This document shows positions 18,007 through 25,375 of a stretch of 40,981 nt of DNA, piece after piece (position 1 is the stretch's first letter; each line of letters begins with the position of its first letter). The position numbers and the translations under genes are program-made. Under the pieces are notes generated by a model. That model did no database searches, had not been told where the DNA came from, and saw only the letters and a program-made list of their open reading frames with translations. This stretch comes from Burkholderia sp. 4M9327F10. Its GTDB lineage: Bacteria; Pseudomonadota; Gammaproteobacteria; Burkholderiales; Burkholderiaceae. The stretch covers positions 1-40,981 of the forward strand of contig NZ_SCNV01000068.1 in assembly GCF_005503145.1 (NCBI RefSeq), read 5' to 3'.

Positions 18007-18084
18007 CCATCAAGATACAATTGGGTAAGTTTCCGAAAGGATCCGCTTTCGAAGCGTCAACCTTGTTCTGTAGTCAGGATTCCG

Positions 18085-19047
18085 ATGGACACGTTGGACA
18101 GTATGCGGATGTTCGTTCGAGTCGTAGAGGCCGGCAGCTTCACGAAGGCCGCGTCGCTCTCATCCGTGAGCACGCCGCAGATGTCACGCGCGATCACCGA
18201 CCTGGAGTCTCGACTGCATACACGCCTGCTGCACAGAACGACGCGGCACATGTCGTTGACGGAAGCCGGCGAACGCTATTTGCAGCATTGCGAACAGATT
18301 CTGGCCCAGGTCGATCTGGCGGAGGCGGAAGCAGCGGGAACCGGTGGCCAGCCGTCCGGAAAACTGCGCGTACATGGCACGACCAGTTTCGGGCAGCATT
18401 ATCTGGCGCCGCTGATTGCCCGCTATAACAAGCGCTTTCCAGACGTGCTGATCGAACTGGTGCTGGCGCAGCGGGTACCCGATATGGTCGAAGAGGGTTT
18501 CGACGTCTCGGTCGTGGTCGCGCGGGAACTGGCGGATTCAGCCCTGGTGTCGCAACGCATTGGCAGTGTTTATACGGTTCTCTGCGCTTCCCCGCAATAC
18601 CTGGCAAAGCACGGCACACCCCTGCGCCTCGCGGATCTGCATAAACACACCTGCCTGCAACTGGTTCTGCCGGATGTGCCGCTCGGACGATGGCATTTCG
18701 AAGGCGCCGACGAACCGGTTTTCCGTCACGCCAGCCCCACGCCGCTCACCGTCAATGTGGCCGAAGCGCTGGCCGAGGCTATTCGCGAAGGCATGGGCAT
18801 TGGGCCCTTGCCCATCTCGGTGGCGCTGCCCGCGATGCGCGACGGCAGCCTCGTGCGCGTGTTGCCGGAACACCATCTGCGCGCGAACAACGTCTACGCG
18901 TTGTACGCGTCGAGACGCTATCTCGACGCCAAGATCAAAACCTTTGTCGAGTTCTTGCGGGAACAGGTGCCGGTTTCGTTAGCCGCGCAGGACCGGGAGC
19001 TGGCGGCGTTCGGACAAGGTCTGATCCACGAACCGCAGTCGATCTGA
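18085..19047 (+). CDS. LysR-family transcriptional regulator
   Basis: DNA-binding regulator of 320 aa. The N-terminal winged helix (about 1-60) is typical: MDTLDSMRMFVRVVEAGSFT, KAASLSSVSTPQMSRAITDL, ESRLHTRLLHRTTRHMSLTE. A linker helix (YLQHCEQILAQVDLAEAEA) leads to the periplasmic-binding-like effector domain (GKLRVHGTTSFGQHYLAPLI onward), in the CrgA/DsdC-like subgroup often tied to aromatic or oxidative-stress genes. It is divergent from the response regulator with a 269-bp shared upstream region containing an interrupted dyad. No target can be named; the effector is unknown. Confidence 0.92.
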   Translation: MDTLDSMRMFVRVVEAGSFTKAASLSSVSTPQMSRAITDLESRLHTRLLHRTTRHMSLTEAGERYLQHCEQILAQVDLAEAEAAGTGGQPSGKLRVHGTTSFGQHYLAPLIARYNKRFPDVLIELVLAQRVPDMVEEGFDVSVVVARELADSALVSQRIGSVYTVLCASPQYLAKHGTPLRLADLHKHTCLQLVLPDVPLGRWHFEGADEPVFRHASPTPLTVNVAEALAEAIREGMGIGPLPISVALPAMRDGSLVRVLPEHHLRANNVYALYASRRYLDAKIKTFVEFLREQVPVSLAAQDRELAAFGQGLIHEPQSI

Positions 19048-19125
19048 ACCGCGTGGACCGATAGTTAAGGCCCTTTGCGCGCAAGAGGGATAAACTGAAA
19101 GCAAGACGGTCCCCGGAGCGCGATC

Positions 19126-19452
19126 ATGGCCGACTCTACTCCTGCCAGCACATTTCGCGGGCTTCCCTTGACCGCGGAGCAAGACGCGGAAATCCGGCAC
19201 TATATAAAAAAGCAAAAACAGCGTGGTGCGCCCTGGAACACGCCGGAGCTCGCAGCCATGCTGCATGACATGCTCGATCCCCCCGGCGACGAGGATGAAG
19301 AGGACGGGGAAGCCGGCGAAATCGTCGACGAGGCCAAGGCGGCTACGGAACGGGCAAGCGCCTTCATTGACGAGACCATGGACCCCATCGAGGCCAGCGA
19401 AGAGCGGAATGCGGCAATGGAAGCCGAGGGGATGAGAGGGCCGAAGCGGTGA
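19126..19452 (+). CDS. Small acidic conserved-type hypothetical protein
   Basis: 108-aa protein of unknown function. It starts at an ATG with a CGGAG ribosome-binding site 7 bases upstream. The N-terminal third is basic and helical (AEQDAEIRHYIKKQKQRGAP), the middle has a strongly acidic stretch (GDEDEEDGEAGEIVDEAK), and the C-terminus is helical and charged. No signal peptide or membrane segment is seen. It follows the LysR gene by 78 bp on the same strand and converges on the GNAT gene with 20 bp between stops. A 10-bp palindrome TTGCGCGCAA lies about 50 bases upstream. Good codon use and a good ribosome-binding site support a real gene. Confidence 0.75.
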   Translation: MADSTPASTFRGLPLTAEQDAEIRHYIKKQKQRGAPWNTPELAAMLHDMLDPPGDEDEEDGEAGEIVDEAKAATERASAFIDETMDPIEASEERNAAMEAEGMRGPKR

Positions 19453-19472
19453 ATCGAGCGGCGTGCGGAGCA

Positions 19473-20339
19473 CTAGCCCAGTTCAAAGGTAGTCACACCA
19501 AACACACCCTCGAGTTCGATCGCTGGCACCTGCCTGGTGTACATCCGCGCCGTTTCGAATATACGGCTCATGCCATGCCGCTCGGCCAGCGCAACAGCGG
19601 ACGGGTTGGCTTCCGGTACATCAAGCGAGACAGGTTGCGATCGCGAGCGGGCGGCCAGTGCGTCAAGCAGGCGCGCGGCAATCTGCTCATCATCTGCGAA
19701 CAGCGGGCCGACCTTGCATCCTTCCCGGCACGCACGCAGGACAGCATAGCCGGTTATGCGGGTTTCGGAGACCGTCGCCACTGCGATCGCATCCGCCTGC
19801 CCCACCCACTGGGCGAGGAACTCCGGACGACGCGACGGAAAGAAGCGTGCGTCATAGGCAAGCAGACGATCAAAAGGGAGCGTGGCCACCTCCTTGACGT
19901 CGGCATGCGCTTTGCCCGCCATCACGCCCTGGAAGCGGATATTGCGGTAAGCGAGTTTAAAGCCCGACTTCCTGTAGTTCGGCTGTTGGGCAACCACCCC
20001 GTCTAGGCCTATGTTGCGCTCGCCGAGATATGCCATTGCGTGTTGCCAGATGCGCACGCCAAACCCCATGCCGCGAAATTCGGGTTTGACGATGTAAAGG
20101 CCAATAAAGCCGAACGCATCGTCGTAGGCAACCGCTGAGATACAGGCAATCGGCTGGCCCCTCAGCGTGCCGATGAAAAAGCCGCTGGGGTCGGCCTCTC
20201 CAAAGCATTGCGCGTCATTCCTGCCGGGATTCCAGCCCTCTGCCGCGGCCCAGTCGAGCGCGAGTGCGATCTCCGCGCGGTTCATCGCCCGTATGGTGAA
20301 GTCGTCGTGTACGTGAGGGGTTGGGGTCTTCGAAATCAT
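19473..20339 (-). CDS. GNAT-family N-acetyltransferase (two-domain, YitH-like)
   Basis: Probable acetyl-CoA-dependent N-acetyltransferase of 288 aa. The N-terminal half is a GNAT domain with the acetyl-CoA-binding loop KPEFRGMGFGVRIWQHAMAY and preceding strand FGFIGLYIV. The C-terminal half (RPEFLAQWVGQADAIAVATV through LAERHGMSRIFETARMYT) resembles the extra acetyltransferase-like domain of YitH-type proteins. The start at 20339 is chosen for its GGGAGG ribosome-binding site; the frame opens six codons earlier. Substrate unknown. It stands alone on the minus strand between small plus-strand genes. Confidence 0.87.
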   Translation of the reverse strand: MISKTPTPHVHDDFTIRAMNRAEIALALDWAAAEGWNPGRNDAQCFGEADPSGFFIGTLRGQPIACISAVAYDDAFGFIGLYIVKPEFRGMGFGVRIWQHAMAYLGERNIGLDGVVAQQPNYRKSGFKLAYRNIRFQGVMAGKAHADVKEVATLPFDRLLAYDARFFPSRRPEFLAQWVGQADAIAVATVSETRITGYAVLRACREGCKVGPLFADDEQIAARLLDALAARSRSQPVSLDVPEANPSAVALAERHGMSRIFETARMYTRQVPAIELEGVFGVTTFELG

Positions 20340-20456
20340 GGGTGCCTCCCGCAGCAACCCAGCGCCATTGCCGGCGGCGCAGCGTCCAAACCAGAGTACA
20401 CCATCACGGCAGATATGCTATGTTTTTGTCTGAACAATGATGGACATGCATGTTGA

Positions 20457-20681
20457 ATGGACCGCTTTTTTATGCAGCGGGCCAGCGCCGTCGCATATCT
20501 GATGGATCGACGTCAACGCTCGCTCGAACAGATCGAGGCCATGCACGATGCGGACCGTGAATCTGCACGGGGCGAACTCGACCTGCTCGACCGGCTCATC
20601 CTCGACGTGCGCGCCGCAAGGGTCGACATGTTTCAATTCAGCCATCCGCAGGCTGTCGCCATTTACGTTTCGGAAGACTAG
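20457..20681 (+). CDS. Small helical hypothetical protein
   Basis: 74-aa reading frame (MDRFFMQRASAVAYLMDRRQ...) predicted to be almost wholly alpha-helical and rich in Arg, Asp and Glu, ending FSHPQAVAIYVSED. No family recognised. No clear ribosome-binding site precedes the ATG at 20457 or the second ATG at 20472, and the upstream DNA has several competing ATGs. A 108-codon frame on the opposite strand overlaps it but reads less like protein. Retained with modest confidence for its plausible amphipathic sequence and position in a gap between genes. Confidence 0.45.
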   Translation: MDRFFMQRASAVAYLMDRRQRSLEQIEAMHDADRESARGELDLLDRLILDVRAARVDMFQFSHPQAVAIYVSED

Positions 20682-20733
20682 GTCCTGCGGCGCACGCCTG
20701 TGGACCATCTCGCGCGGCGGGTGTCCGAGGGTC

Positions 20734-20919
20734 TTATCTGGCAACCTTCAGCAGATTGCGAGCCATCTGACTGTCACCACCGGGTGCAGGTTTGCCCGCG
20801 GTGGGCGGCTGAGACGAGTAAGCATCGATTGCTTCGTTCGGCGCCGACGTGAACCATAAAATCTGCCCATCGCACTCGATTCCAACCTGACGGCCGTGCC
20901 AATAGATTGCGTTTTCCAT
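20734..20919 (-). CDS. Small hypothetical protein (61 aa)
   Basis: Short gene read from an ATG at 20919 with an AAGGGG ribosome-binding site 8 bases upstream. The product begins MENAIYWHGRQVGIECDGQI, continues LWFTSAPNEAIDAYSS and ends in a flexible Pro/Gly-rich tail then QMARNLLKVAR. No signal peptide or membrane helix. The frame is open much further upstream, but the extension is Arg/Cys-rich and looks non-coding. I recall similar short proteins of unknown function in Burkholderia genomes but cannot name a family. Confidence 0.6.
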   Translation of the reverse strand: MENAIYWHGRQVGIECDGQILWFTSAPNEAIDAYSSQPPTAGKPAPGGDSQMARNLLKVAR

Positions 20920-21202
20920 GCCGTGCCCCTTGGAGAAAACAAAATCACATTTTGCGCGCGGCGTGGAACGACAACGTTGCCGGCCGCACAATGGCAGATG
21001 GAAAGTGGCGAGATCCCGCTTTCTCAATCCTTTGAATCCATCAATCTGGATTGGAAACGCCCCATTCCGCCCTGATTCGGCACTTCCATTACGCCCCAAA
21101 AAACCTGTCTGCAATACGCGACGCCCGGTAAAGCGCACTGCCCATTAAGCCACCCAAAATGTTACAGTGCAGCCTCATCTTGCGGCCCGTTACATCAAGC
21201 GT

Positions 21203-22429
21203 ATGTCGTCACCCAACCCGCCCGCACCTGCCGATAAACGCGTCCGCGTACTATTCCACATCACCGACTTCAACGATGGTGGCATCGAGTCGTCCATCAT
21301 TCAATGGCTGAGAATTCTCGATCGAAACCGATTTAAAGTCGTGCTTTCTGTCATGCATACGTCACCGGCATTTGAAAACCGGTTTCGGGCATTGATTCCG
21401 CCAGATGTGGAGGTCGAGGTATTGGTAGACCGTCCGTGGCTGAAGTACTTTCAGGCGAAACGCTATGAGCGGCGTCTGAGCAAATTGGGGCGGGTGGCGC
21501 GTGACGTCCACAACACGCTGGCGGTGCGCCCGCACGTGGCGAGGCGTATGACGCAACTTGCGCAGCGGGTCGACGTGATCGTCGATTTCGACATGTCGTT
21601 GCGGCGCCTGTCCGGGCGTTTCGGCGTCACGTGGCTCGGCGTCAATCACTTCAGCTTCGATGCGCGGCTGGGCGGCAGGCCTCGCAAGGTCCGGCGGCTG
21701 CTCGAGCAATACCGGCGCTATGACGGCGTGGCCGCGCTGAACCAGCATATGGCCGACGAAGCGAAACGGATTTTTCAGGGCAAGCTGGAGCGCGTAATCG
21801 TGCTGCCGAACGCGCTGGATATCGCGTCGATCCGCGAGCGTGCCGCTGCCCCACGCGATGCCTTCAGGGTCACACCCGAGGGCGTGCCCTACATTGTCTC
21901 GGTCGCCCGTCTAGACGAGATTCAGAAAGATCACCGGACACTCTTGCGTGCGTATGCTGAGTTGTTGCAGCGTGGCCCCGTTGAAGAGCATCTGGTGATC
22001 GTGGGCAACGGTGCATTCCGCGAAGAGCTGGAGAAGCTGGCACACGACCTGGGTATCGCCGCCCGCGTGCATTTTGCCGGCCATCAGGACAATCCGCACC
22101 CGATCGTGGCGGGTGCATCGGTGCTGGTTCTGAGTTCGAAGTACGAAGGGATGCCGATGGTGCTGCTGGAAGCGCTCGCAATCGGCAAGGCGATTGTCGC
22201 GACCGACTGTCCGACTGGGCCGCGCGAGATTCTGGATGGCGGCAAGGCAGGCGCACTGGTGCCGGTTGGCGATGCCGGGGCGATGGCGGATGCGCTTGGA
22301 CGGTTACTCACCGACAAGACCGCCCGCGAGGCGGCCGCAGCGGAAGCGCATACGCGTGCCGCCTACTACGGTATCGAGGAAAGCAACGGGCGGTTGATGG
22401 CGTTTATTCAAGCAACCATAGTCGTGTAA
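21203..22429 (+). CDS. Family 4 glycosyltransferase
   Basis: Retaining GT-B glycosyltransferase, 408 aa from the ATG at 21203 (a GTG at 21167 would add 12 residues). The N-terminal domain has VRVLFHITDFNDGGIESSII, a typical GG-containing acceptor-domain start; the C-terminal donor domain shows PYIVSVARLDEIQKDHRTLL, HFAGHQDNPHPIVAGAS, SSKYEGMPMVLLEALAIGKA and TDCPTGPREIL, including the family E-x7-E region. It resembles enzymes adding core or O-antigen sugars (WaaG/RfaB-like). It lies alone on its strand, with 250 bp of upstream sequence lacking a recognisable gene, and converges on a lipoprotein gene. Confidence 0.88.
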   Translation: MSSPNPPAPADKRVRVLFHITDFNDGGIESSIIQWLRILDRNRFKVVLSVMHTSPAFENRFRALIPPDVEVEVLVDRPWLKYFQAKRYERRLSKLGRVARDVHNTLAVRPHVARRMTQLAQRVDVIVDFDMSLRRLSGRFGVTWLGVNHFSFDARLGGRPRKVRRLLEQYRRYDGVAALNQHMADEAKRIFQGKLERVIVLPNALDIASIRERAAAPRDAFRVTPEGVPYIVSVARLDEIQKDHRTLLRAYAELLQRGPVEEHLVIVGNGAFREELEKLAHDLGIAARVHFAGHQDNPHPIVAGASVLVLSSKYEGMPMVLLEALAIGKAIVATDCPTGPREILDGGKAGALVPVGDAGAMADALGRLLTDKTAREAAAAEAHTRAAYYGIEESNGRLMAFIQATIVV

Positions 22430-22464
22430 TGGATGGCGGGCCAAGGTCGCACCCCGCCGTCCAT
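22429..22464. terminator. Strong hairpin between convergent genes
   Basis: ATGGATGGCGGG (22429-22440) pairs with CCCGCCGTCCAT (22453-22464) with one non-Watson-Crick position, giving a 12-bp stem and 12-base loop exactly spanning the gap between the GT4 gene (plus) and the lipoprotein gene (minus). No U-run on either strand. Likely a shared, bidirectional end structure. Confidence 0.5.
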
Positions 22465-22769
22465 CAATAGCAATCGAACACCACCTCGATCGTCTGATCG
22501 GTCACCCCCCATACGCCCGCGGTATGCACCGCAACAACGTGCAGTTGCCGGTTCTGGTCTTTGCAATACGCGGCCGCGTGCCTTACGCCAACGGTTCTCA
22601 CATGGTTCCAGGACGTCAAGCCCCAGCGAGCGCGGCTCATCAGGGTCAGGTGGCCATCCTGGCGCGAGTCGATGGGCGAGACCGCGGTGCATGCCGATAG
22701 CACGCCCACGCTTGCGAGAAAGGCGCTCCGTTTCACGGCGACACCCCAGAAGAAGGAGCGAACCGTCAT
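22464..22769 (-). CDS. Small putative lipoprotein
   Basis: Short secreted protein with a lipobox: KRSAFLASVGVLSAC, where the Cys would be lipidated after signal peptidase II cleavage. The mature part is about 75 aa (TAVSPIDSRQDGHLTLMSRA onward) with a second pair of cysteines (AAYCKDQN and VFDCY) that may form a disulfide. Function unknown. From the ATG at 22769 the precursor is 101 aa; a GTG at 22736 giving an ideal 15-residue signal peptide, with a GGGGTG sequence just upstream, is an attractive alternative. The frame extends upstream to 22958, but that part looks non-coding. Confidence 0.7.
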   Translation of the reverse strand: MTVRSFFWGVAVKRSAFLASVGVLSACTAVSPIDSRQDGHLTLMSRARWGLTSWNHVRTVGVRHAAAYCKDQNRQLHVVAVHTAGVWGVTDQTIEVVFDCY

Positions 22770-23031
22770 CAGTGCGGATCCGCGAAACCGGTAATTGAGC
22801 AAAGAATTGGACATAAGCGCTGCGCAGGAAACAGGTATAACGGCAACGCGATTGTAAGGGCGGAATGAGCTTTGCAGTGTGTCACGCCAAAAAATCGTGC
22901 CTATCCCTGCACGGTCGGCGCTGCTTGCGCCAACCTTCCGGGCATTTTTTCGAAGCAATTGCGCCAGAGGTTAAAATCCCGCGCAGATACCGTTAGCCAT
23001 CAAGCAACACCACGTTGGAGTCTCCTATAGC
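22770..23031. other. Intergenic region, candidate promoter for the GtrA-like gene
   Basis: Gap of 262 bp between the divergent lipoprotein and gtrA-like genes. A TAAAAT hexamer at 22972-22977 with a weak TTCGAA at 22949-22954 (17-bp spacing) is a candidate plus-strand promoter about 55 bases before the gtrA-like start. A GGAG ribosome-binding site lies at 23016-23019. Nothing else recognised. Confidence 0.35.
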
Positions 23032-23418
23032 ATGCAGCGCCAAGTTCTACAGTTCGTTATCGCCGGCGTCGTCGGTTTCGTGGTGGATGCCGGCATCCTG
23101 TACCTGACCCTGGCCTTGGGTCTTGGCTACTTCGGCGGCCGCGCAGTTTCTTTCCTATGCGCCGTATGGGCTACATGGCAAATCAATCGCCGCTACACCT
23201 TCGCCTCGTCGCGCACGGAGTCGGCCTGGGTTGAATGGTGGCGCTATCTTGCTGCGATGTCGGTTGGCGGCGTCGTCAACTATGGCGCCTACAGCGCCAC
23301 GGTGCTCGCACTCAAAGGTATTCCATTCTTGCCGATCGTGGCCGTGGCGGTCGGATCGCTAGCAGGCATGGTCGTCAACTTTGCCACCGCGAAGCTGTGG
23401 GTCTTCAAACAACGCTGA
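23032..23418 (+). CDS. GtrA-like polyprenyl-phosphate-sugar flippase
   Basis: Small integral membrane protein (128 aa, four predicted helices) of the GtrA family, proposed to flip undecaprenyl-phosphate-linked monosaccharides to the periplasm. Family features are visible: FVIAGVVGFVVDAGILYLTL, AVSFLCAVWATWQINRRYTF, WWRYLAAMSVGGVVNYGAYS, and the C-terminal VNFATAKLWVFKQ. A GGAG ribosome-binding site precedes the ATG. It is followed after 12 bp by a GT-C-like membrane protein, the usual flippase-transferase pairing. The matching cytoplasmic synthase (GtrB-like) is not adjacent; a candidate lies at 36034-36969. Confidence 0.92.
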   Translation: MQRQVLQFVIAGVVGFVVDAGILYLTLALGLGYFGGRAVSFLCAVWATWQINRRYTFASSRTESAWVEWWRYLAAMSVGGVVNYGAYSATVLALKGIPFLPIVAVAVGSLAGMVVNFATAKLWVFKQR

Positions 23419-23430
23419 TTGCTCGCAAAC

Positions 23431-25308
23431 ATGGCTACCGTAGAAGGCAAAATTCGCCGCGAATCGCTCTGGCGCAGGCTGCGATCCGTCGACCTCAACA
23501 CGCCACGCGCCTTGGCGAGCGCTCGCGTTGCCGTCCCTTTGCTGTTCGGTCTCTGGTCGCTATGGCTGGGCCAGGACAGAAACTGGGACCTGTTCAACTA
23601 TCACCTCTACAACGCCTACGCGTTTCTGCACGACAAGCTTCACACAGACTTCGCGCCTGCCGGGATGCAGACTTACTTCAATCCGGTACTCGATCTCGGC
23701 TACTACCTGCTGAACGCCTATCTGCCGGCGCCCCTCGCCGGCTTTCTCATGGGGGCGATTCACGGGCTCAACTTCGTGCTGCTGCTCGCCATTGCACGGC
23801 GCGTGCTTCCCGACCTGCCGGCCGAAGACCGCTACCGCGTACCGTTGCTACTGGCGCTCGCAGGCGTCCTGACTGCGAATTTTCTCTCCGAGCTCGGCAA
23901 TACGATGGGCGACGACACGACCGCGCTATTCAGCCTCGCGTCGCTCCTCTTGCTTGTGACGTCCTGGCATCGGCTAGGCAGCGGGTCTGCGAAGTCCCTT
24001 GGTATGGCCGTGTTGGGCGGCTTGCTGGTCGGCCTTGGCATGGGTCTAAAGCTGACCAATGTGGTGTACGCGGTCGCGCTGTGCGCTTCGCTGCTGCTGT
24101 TCCCTGCAACGCCTGCCGTCCGCATTCGCCTTGTCTTCCTGTTCGGTATCGGTGTCCTGATCGGACTCGCGGTGACAGGCGGATACTGGCTTTGGAAAAT
24201 GTGGGAGACCTTCGGGAATCCGACCTTCCCGCAGTTTAGTTCGGTGTTCCCGAATCCCCTGACACCAAGCGTCGGCGTAGCGGATACGAGCTGGCTGCCG
24301 AAAAGTGTGCTGGAGACCGTCTTCTGGCCGTTTCTGTTTTCGCTGCACTCCAAACGGGTGGGCCAGGTCACGCTGCATCAATGGATCTGGCCGGTGGTGT
24401 ATGTCCTGTTCTGGGCATGGGTGATCGTCTCCTGCGTGCGAGCACGGCGCGCCTCTTCGCGCGGCAAGCCGCTTGATCCGCGCGCCCGCTATGTCATTGC
24501 GTTTGTGGCGCTCGGATACGCGCTGTGGGTCAAGCTCTTCAGCATCTACCGCTACGTCGTACCCATGGAGCTGCTGACGCCGCTCGTCGCCTATGTCCTT
24601 CTGACGCAGTTGTTTTCCTACCTGACGGCCCGTCGCATCGCCGCGTGGACGTTGTGTGCGACAACGCTGGTCGTGGTACTCGGTGGCGTCGAAACCTGGG
24701 GGCATGAGAGCTGGGCCAGTGAGGCGTTCCGCGCGGAAACGCCGGAGCTGGACTCGCCCAACACCACGACCGTGATTATCGTCGGCGGAGACCCCGCCTG
24801 GGGATGGCTTGCGACATTGTTCCCGCCGAGCGTCGCATTTACGCAGATTGGGGGCAACTTTCCAGGCACGCCGCTTTACGACGAGCATGTGCGGGCAATG
24901 GTGCGTCAGCGCGGCGGCCCGACCTTCGCCCTGTTTCAGACCCGATACAACTGGCGCGTCGAGTATGTCGCCAAGATGAACCGGATCGCGGACATGCTCG
25001 GACTGATCGGCAGTACCCAGGCTTGTAACCGGCTGCAGTGGGTCGTGTCCCGCCTACACCTGCATGCGAGCGTACAGTGGCTCCCCGGCGCGACGCATGA
25101 GTCGGCCTGCCAGTTGGGACTTCGCGCCGACGACGTGCGCGATCTCGAGGCAGAAAAGCGTCAACTGGCGGAGCAGGCAAGACCGGTCCTCGAGCGCAGC
25201 GGGTTTCTCATCGACCCGCTTAGCTGCACAATTCATCGGGCATATGCCGGCAAGGGCATCTATCCGTATCAGTGGTGCCGCGTCACGCTGAACAAGGCTG
25301 CGGGTTGA
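23431..25308 (+). CDS. Polytopic membrane protein, probable GT-C glycosyltransferase
   Basis: 625-aa protein with about 10-12 predicted helices over residues 25-430 and a ~190-residue C-terminal soluble domain. The first extracytoplasmic loop has RNWDLFNYHLYNAYAF, with Asp and His residues as expected of GT-C enzymes that use polyprenyl-phosphate sugars; a second acidic motif GNTMGDDTTALFSLAS follows. The C-terminal domain carries four cysteines (QACNR, SACQL, LSCTIH, QWCRV), compatible with two periplasmic disulfides. The frame starts at a TTG touching the gtrA-like stop (23419); the ATG at 23431 is preferred. It is co-transcribed with the GtrA-like gene. Sugar and acceptor unknown; classification is by topology and motif. 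Confidence 0.8.
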   Translation: MATVEGKIRRESLWRRLRSVDLNTPRALASARVAVPLLFGLWSLWLGQDRNWDLFNYHLYNAYAFLHDKLHTDFAPAGMQTYFNPVLDLGYYLLNAYLPAPLAGFLMGAIHGLNFVLLLAIARRVLPDLPAEDRYRVPLLLALAGVLTANFLSELGNTMGDDTTALFSLASLLLLVTSWHRLGSGSAKSLGMAVLGGLLVGLGMGLKLTNVVYAVALCASLLLFPATPAVRIRLVFLFGIGVLIGLAVTGGYWLWKMWETFGNPTFPQFSSVFPNPLTPSVGVADTSWLPKSVLETVFWPFLFSLHSKRVGQVTLHQWIWPVVYVLFWAWVIVSCVRARRASSRGKPLDPRARYVIAFVALGYALWVKLFSIYRYVVPMELLTPLVAYVLLTQLFSYLTARRIAAWTLCATTLVVVLGGVETWGHESWASEAFRAETPELDSPNTTTVIIVGGDPAWGWLATLFPPSVAFTQIGGNFPGTPLYDEHVRAMVRQRGGPTFALFQTRYNWRVEYVAKMNRIADMLGLIGSTQACNRLQWVVSRLHLHASVQWLPGATHESACQLGLRADDVRDLEAEKRQLAEQARPVLERSGFLIDPLSCTIHRAYAGKGIYPYQWCRVTLNKAAG

Positions 25309-25340
25309 CCTGATCCATCGGATCCATCGCTCTACCCAAG

Positions 25341-25366
25341 GACGGCGCGTGGTCGACGCCGTCTTT
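25341..25366 (+). terminator. Short hairpin terminator after the GT-C-like gene
   Basis: GACGGCG (25341-25347) and CGCCGTC (25357-25363) form a 7-bp stem followed by TTT on the plus strand, in the 67-bp gap between convergent genes. The T-run is short, so termination is probably partial; it may also serve the chemoreceptor gene from the other side. Confidence 0.5.
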
Positions 25367-25375
25367 GCCCGACTT

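Noticed and set aside
20418..20744. Minus-strand frame of 108 codons opposite the 74-aa small gene
   Set aside because: No ribosome-binding site and less protein-like composition; it also overlaps the 61-aa gene.
22770..22958. Upstream extension of the lipoprotein frame
   Set aside because: It would place over 60 residues in front of the signal peptide and lipobox, which is incompatible with export.
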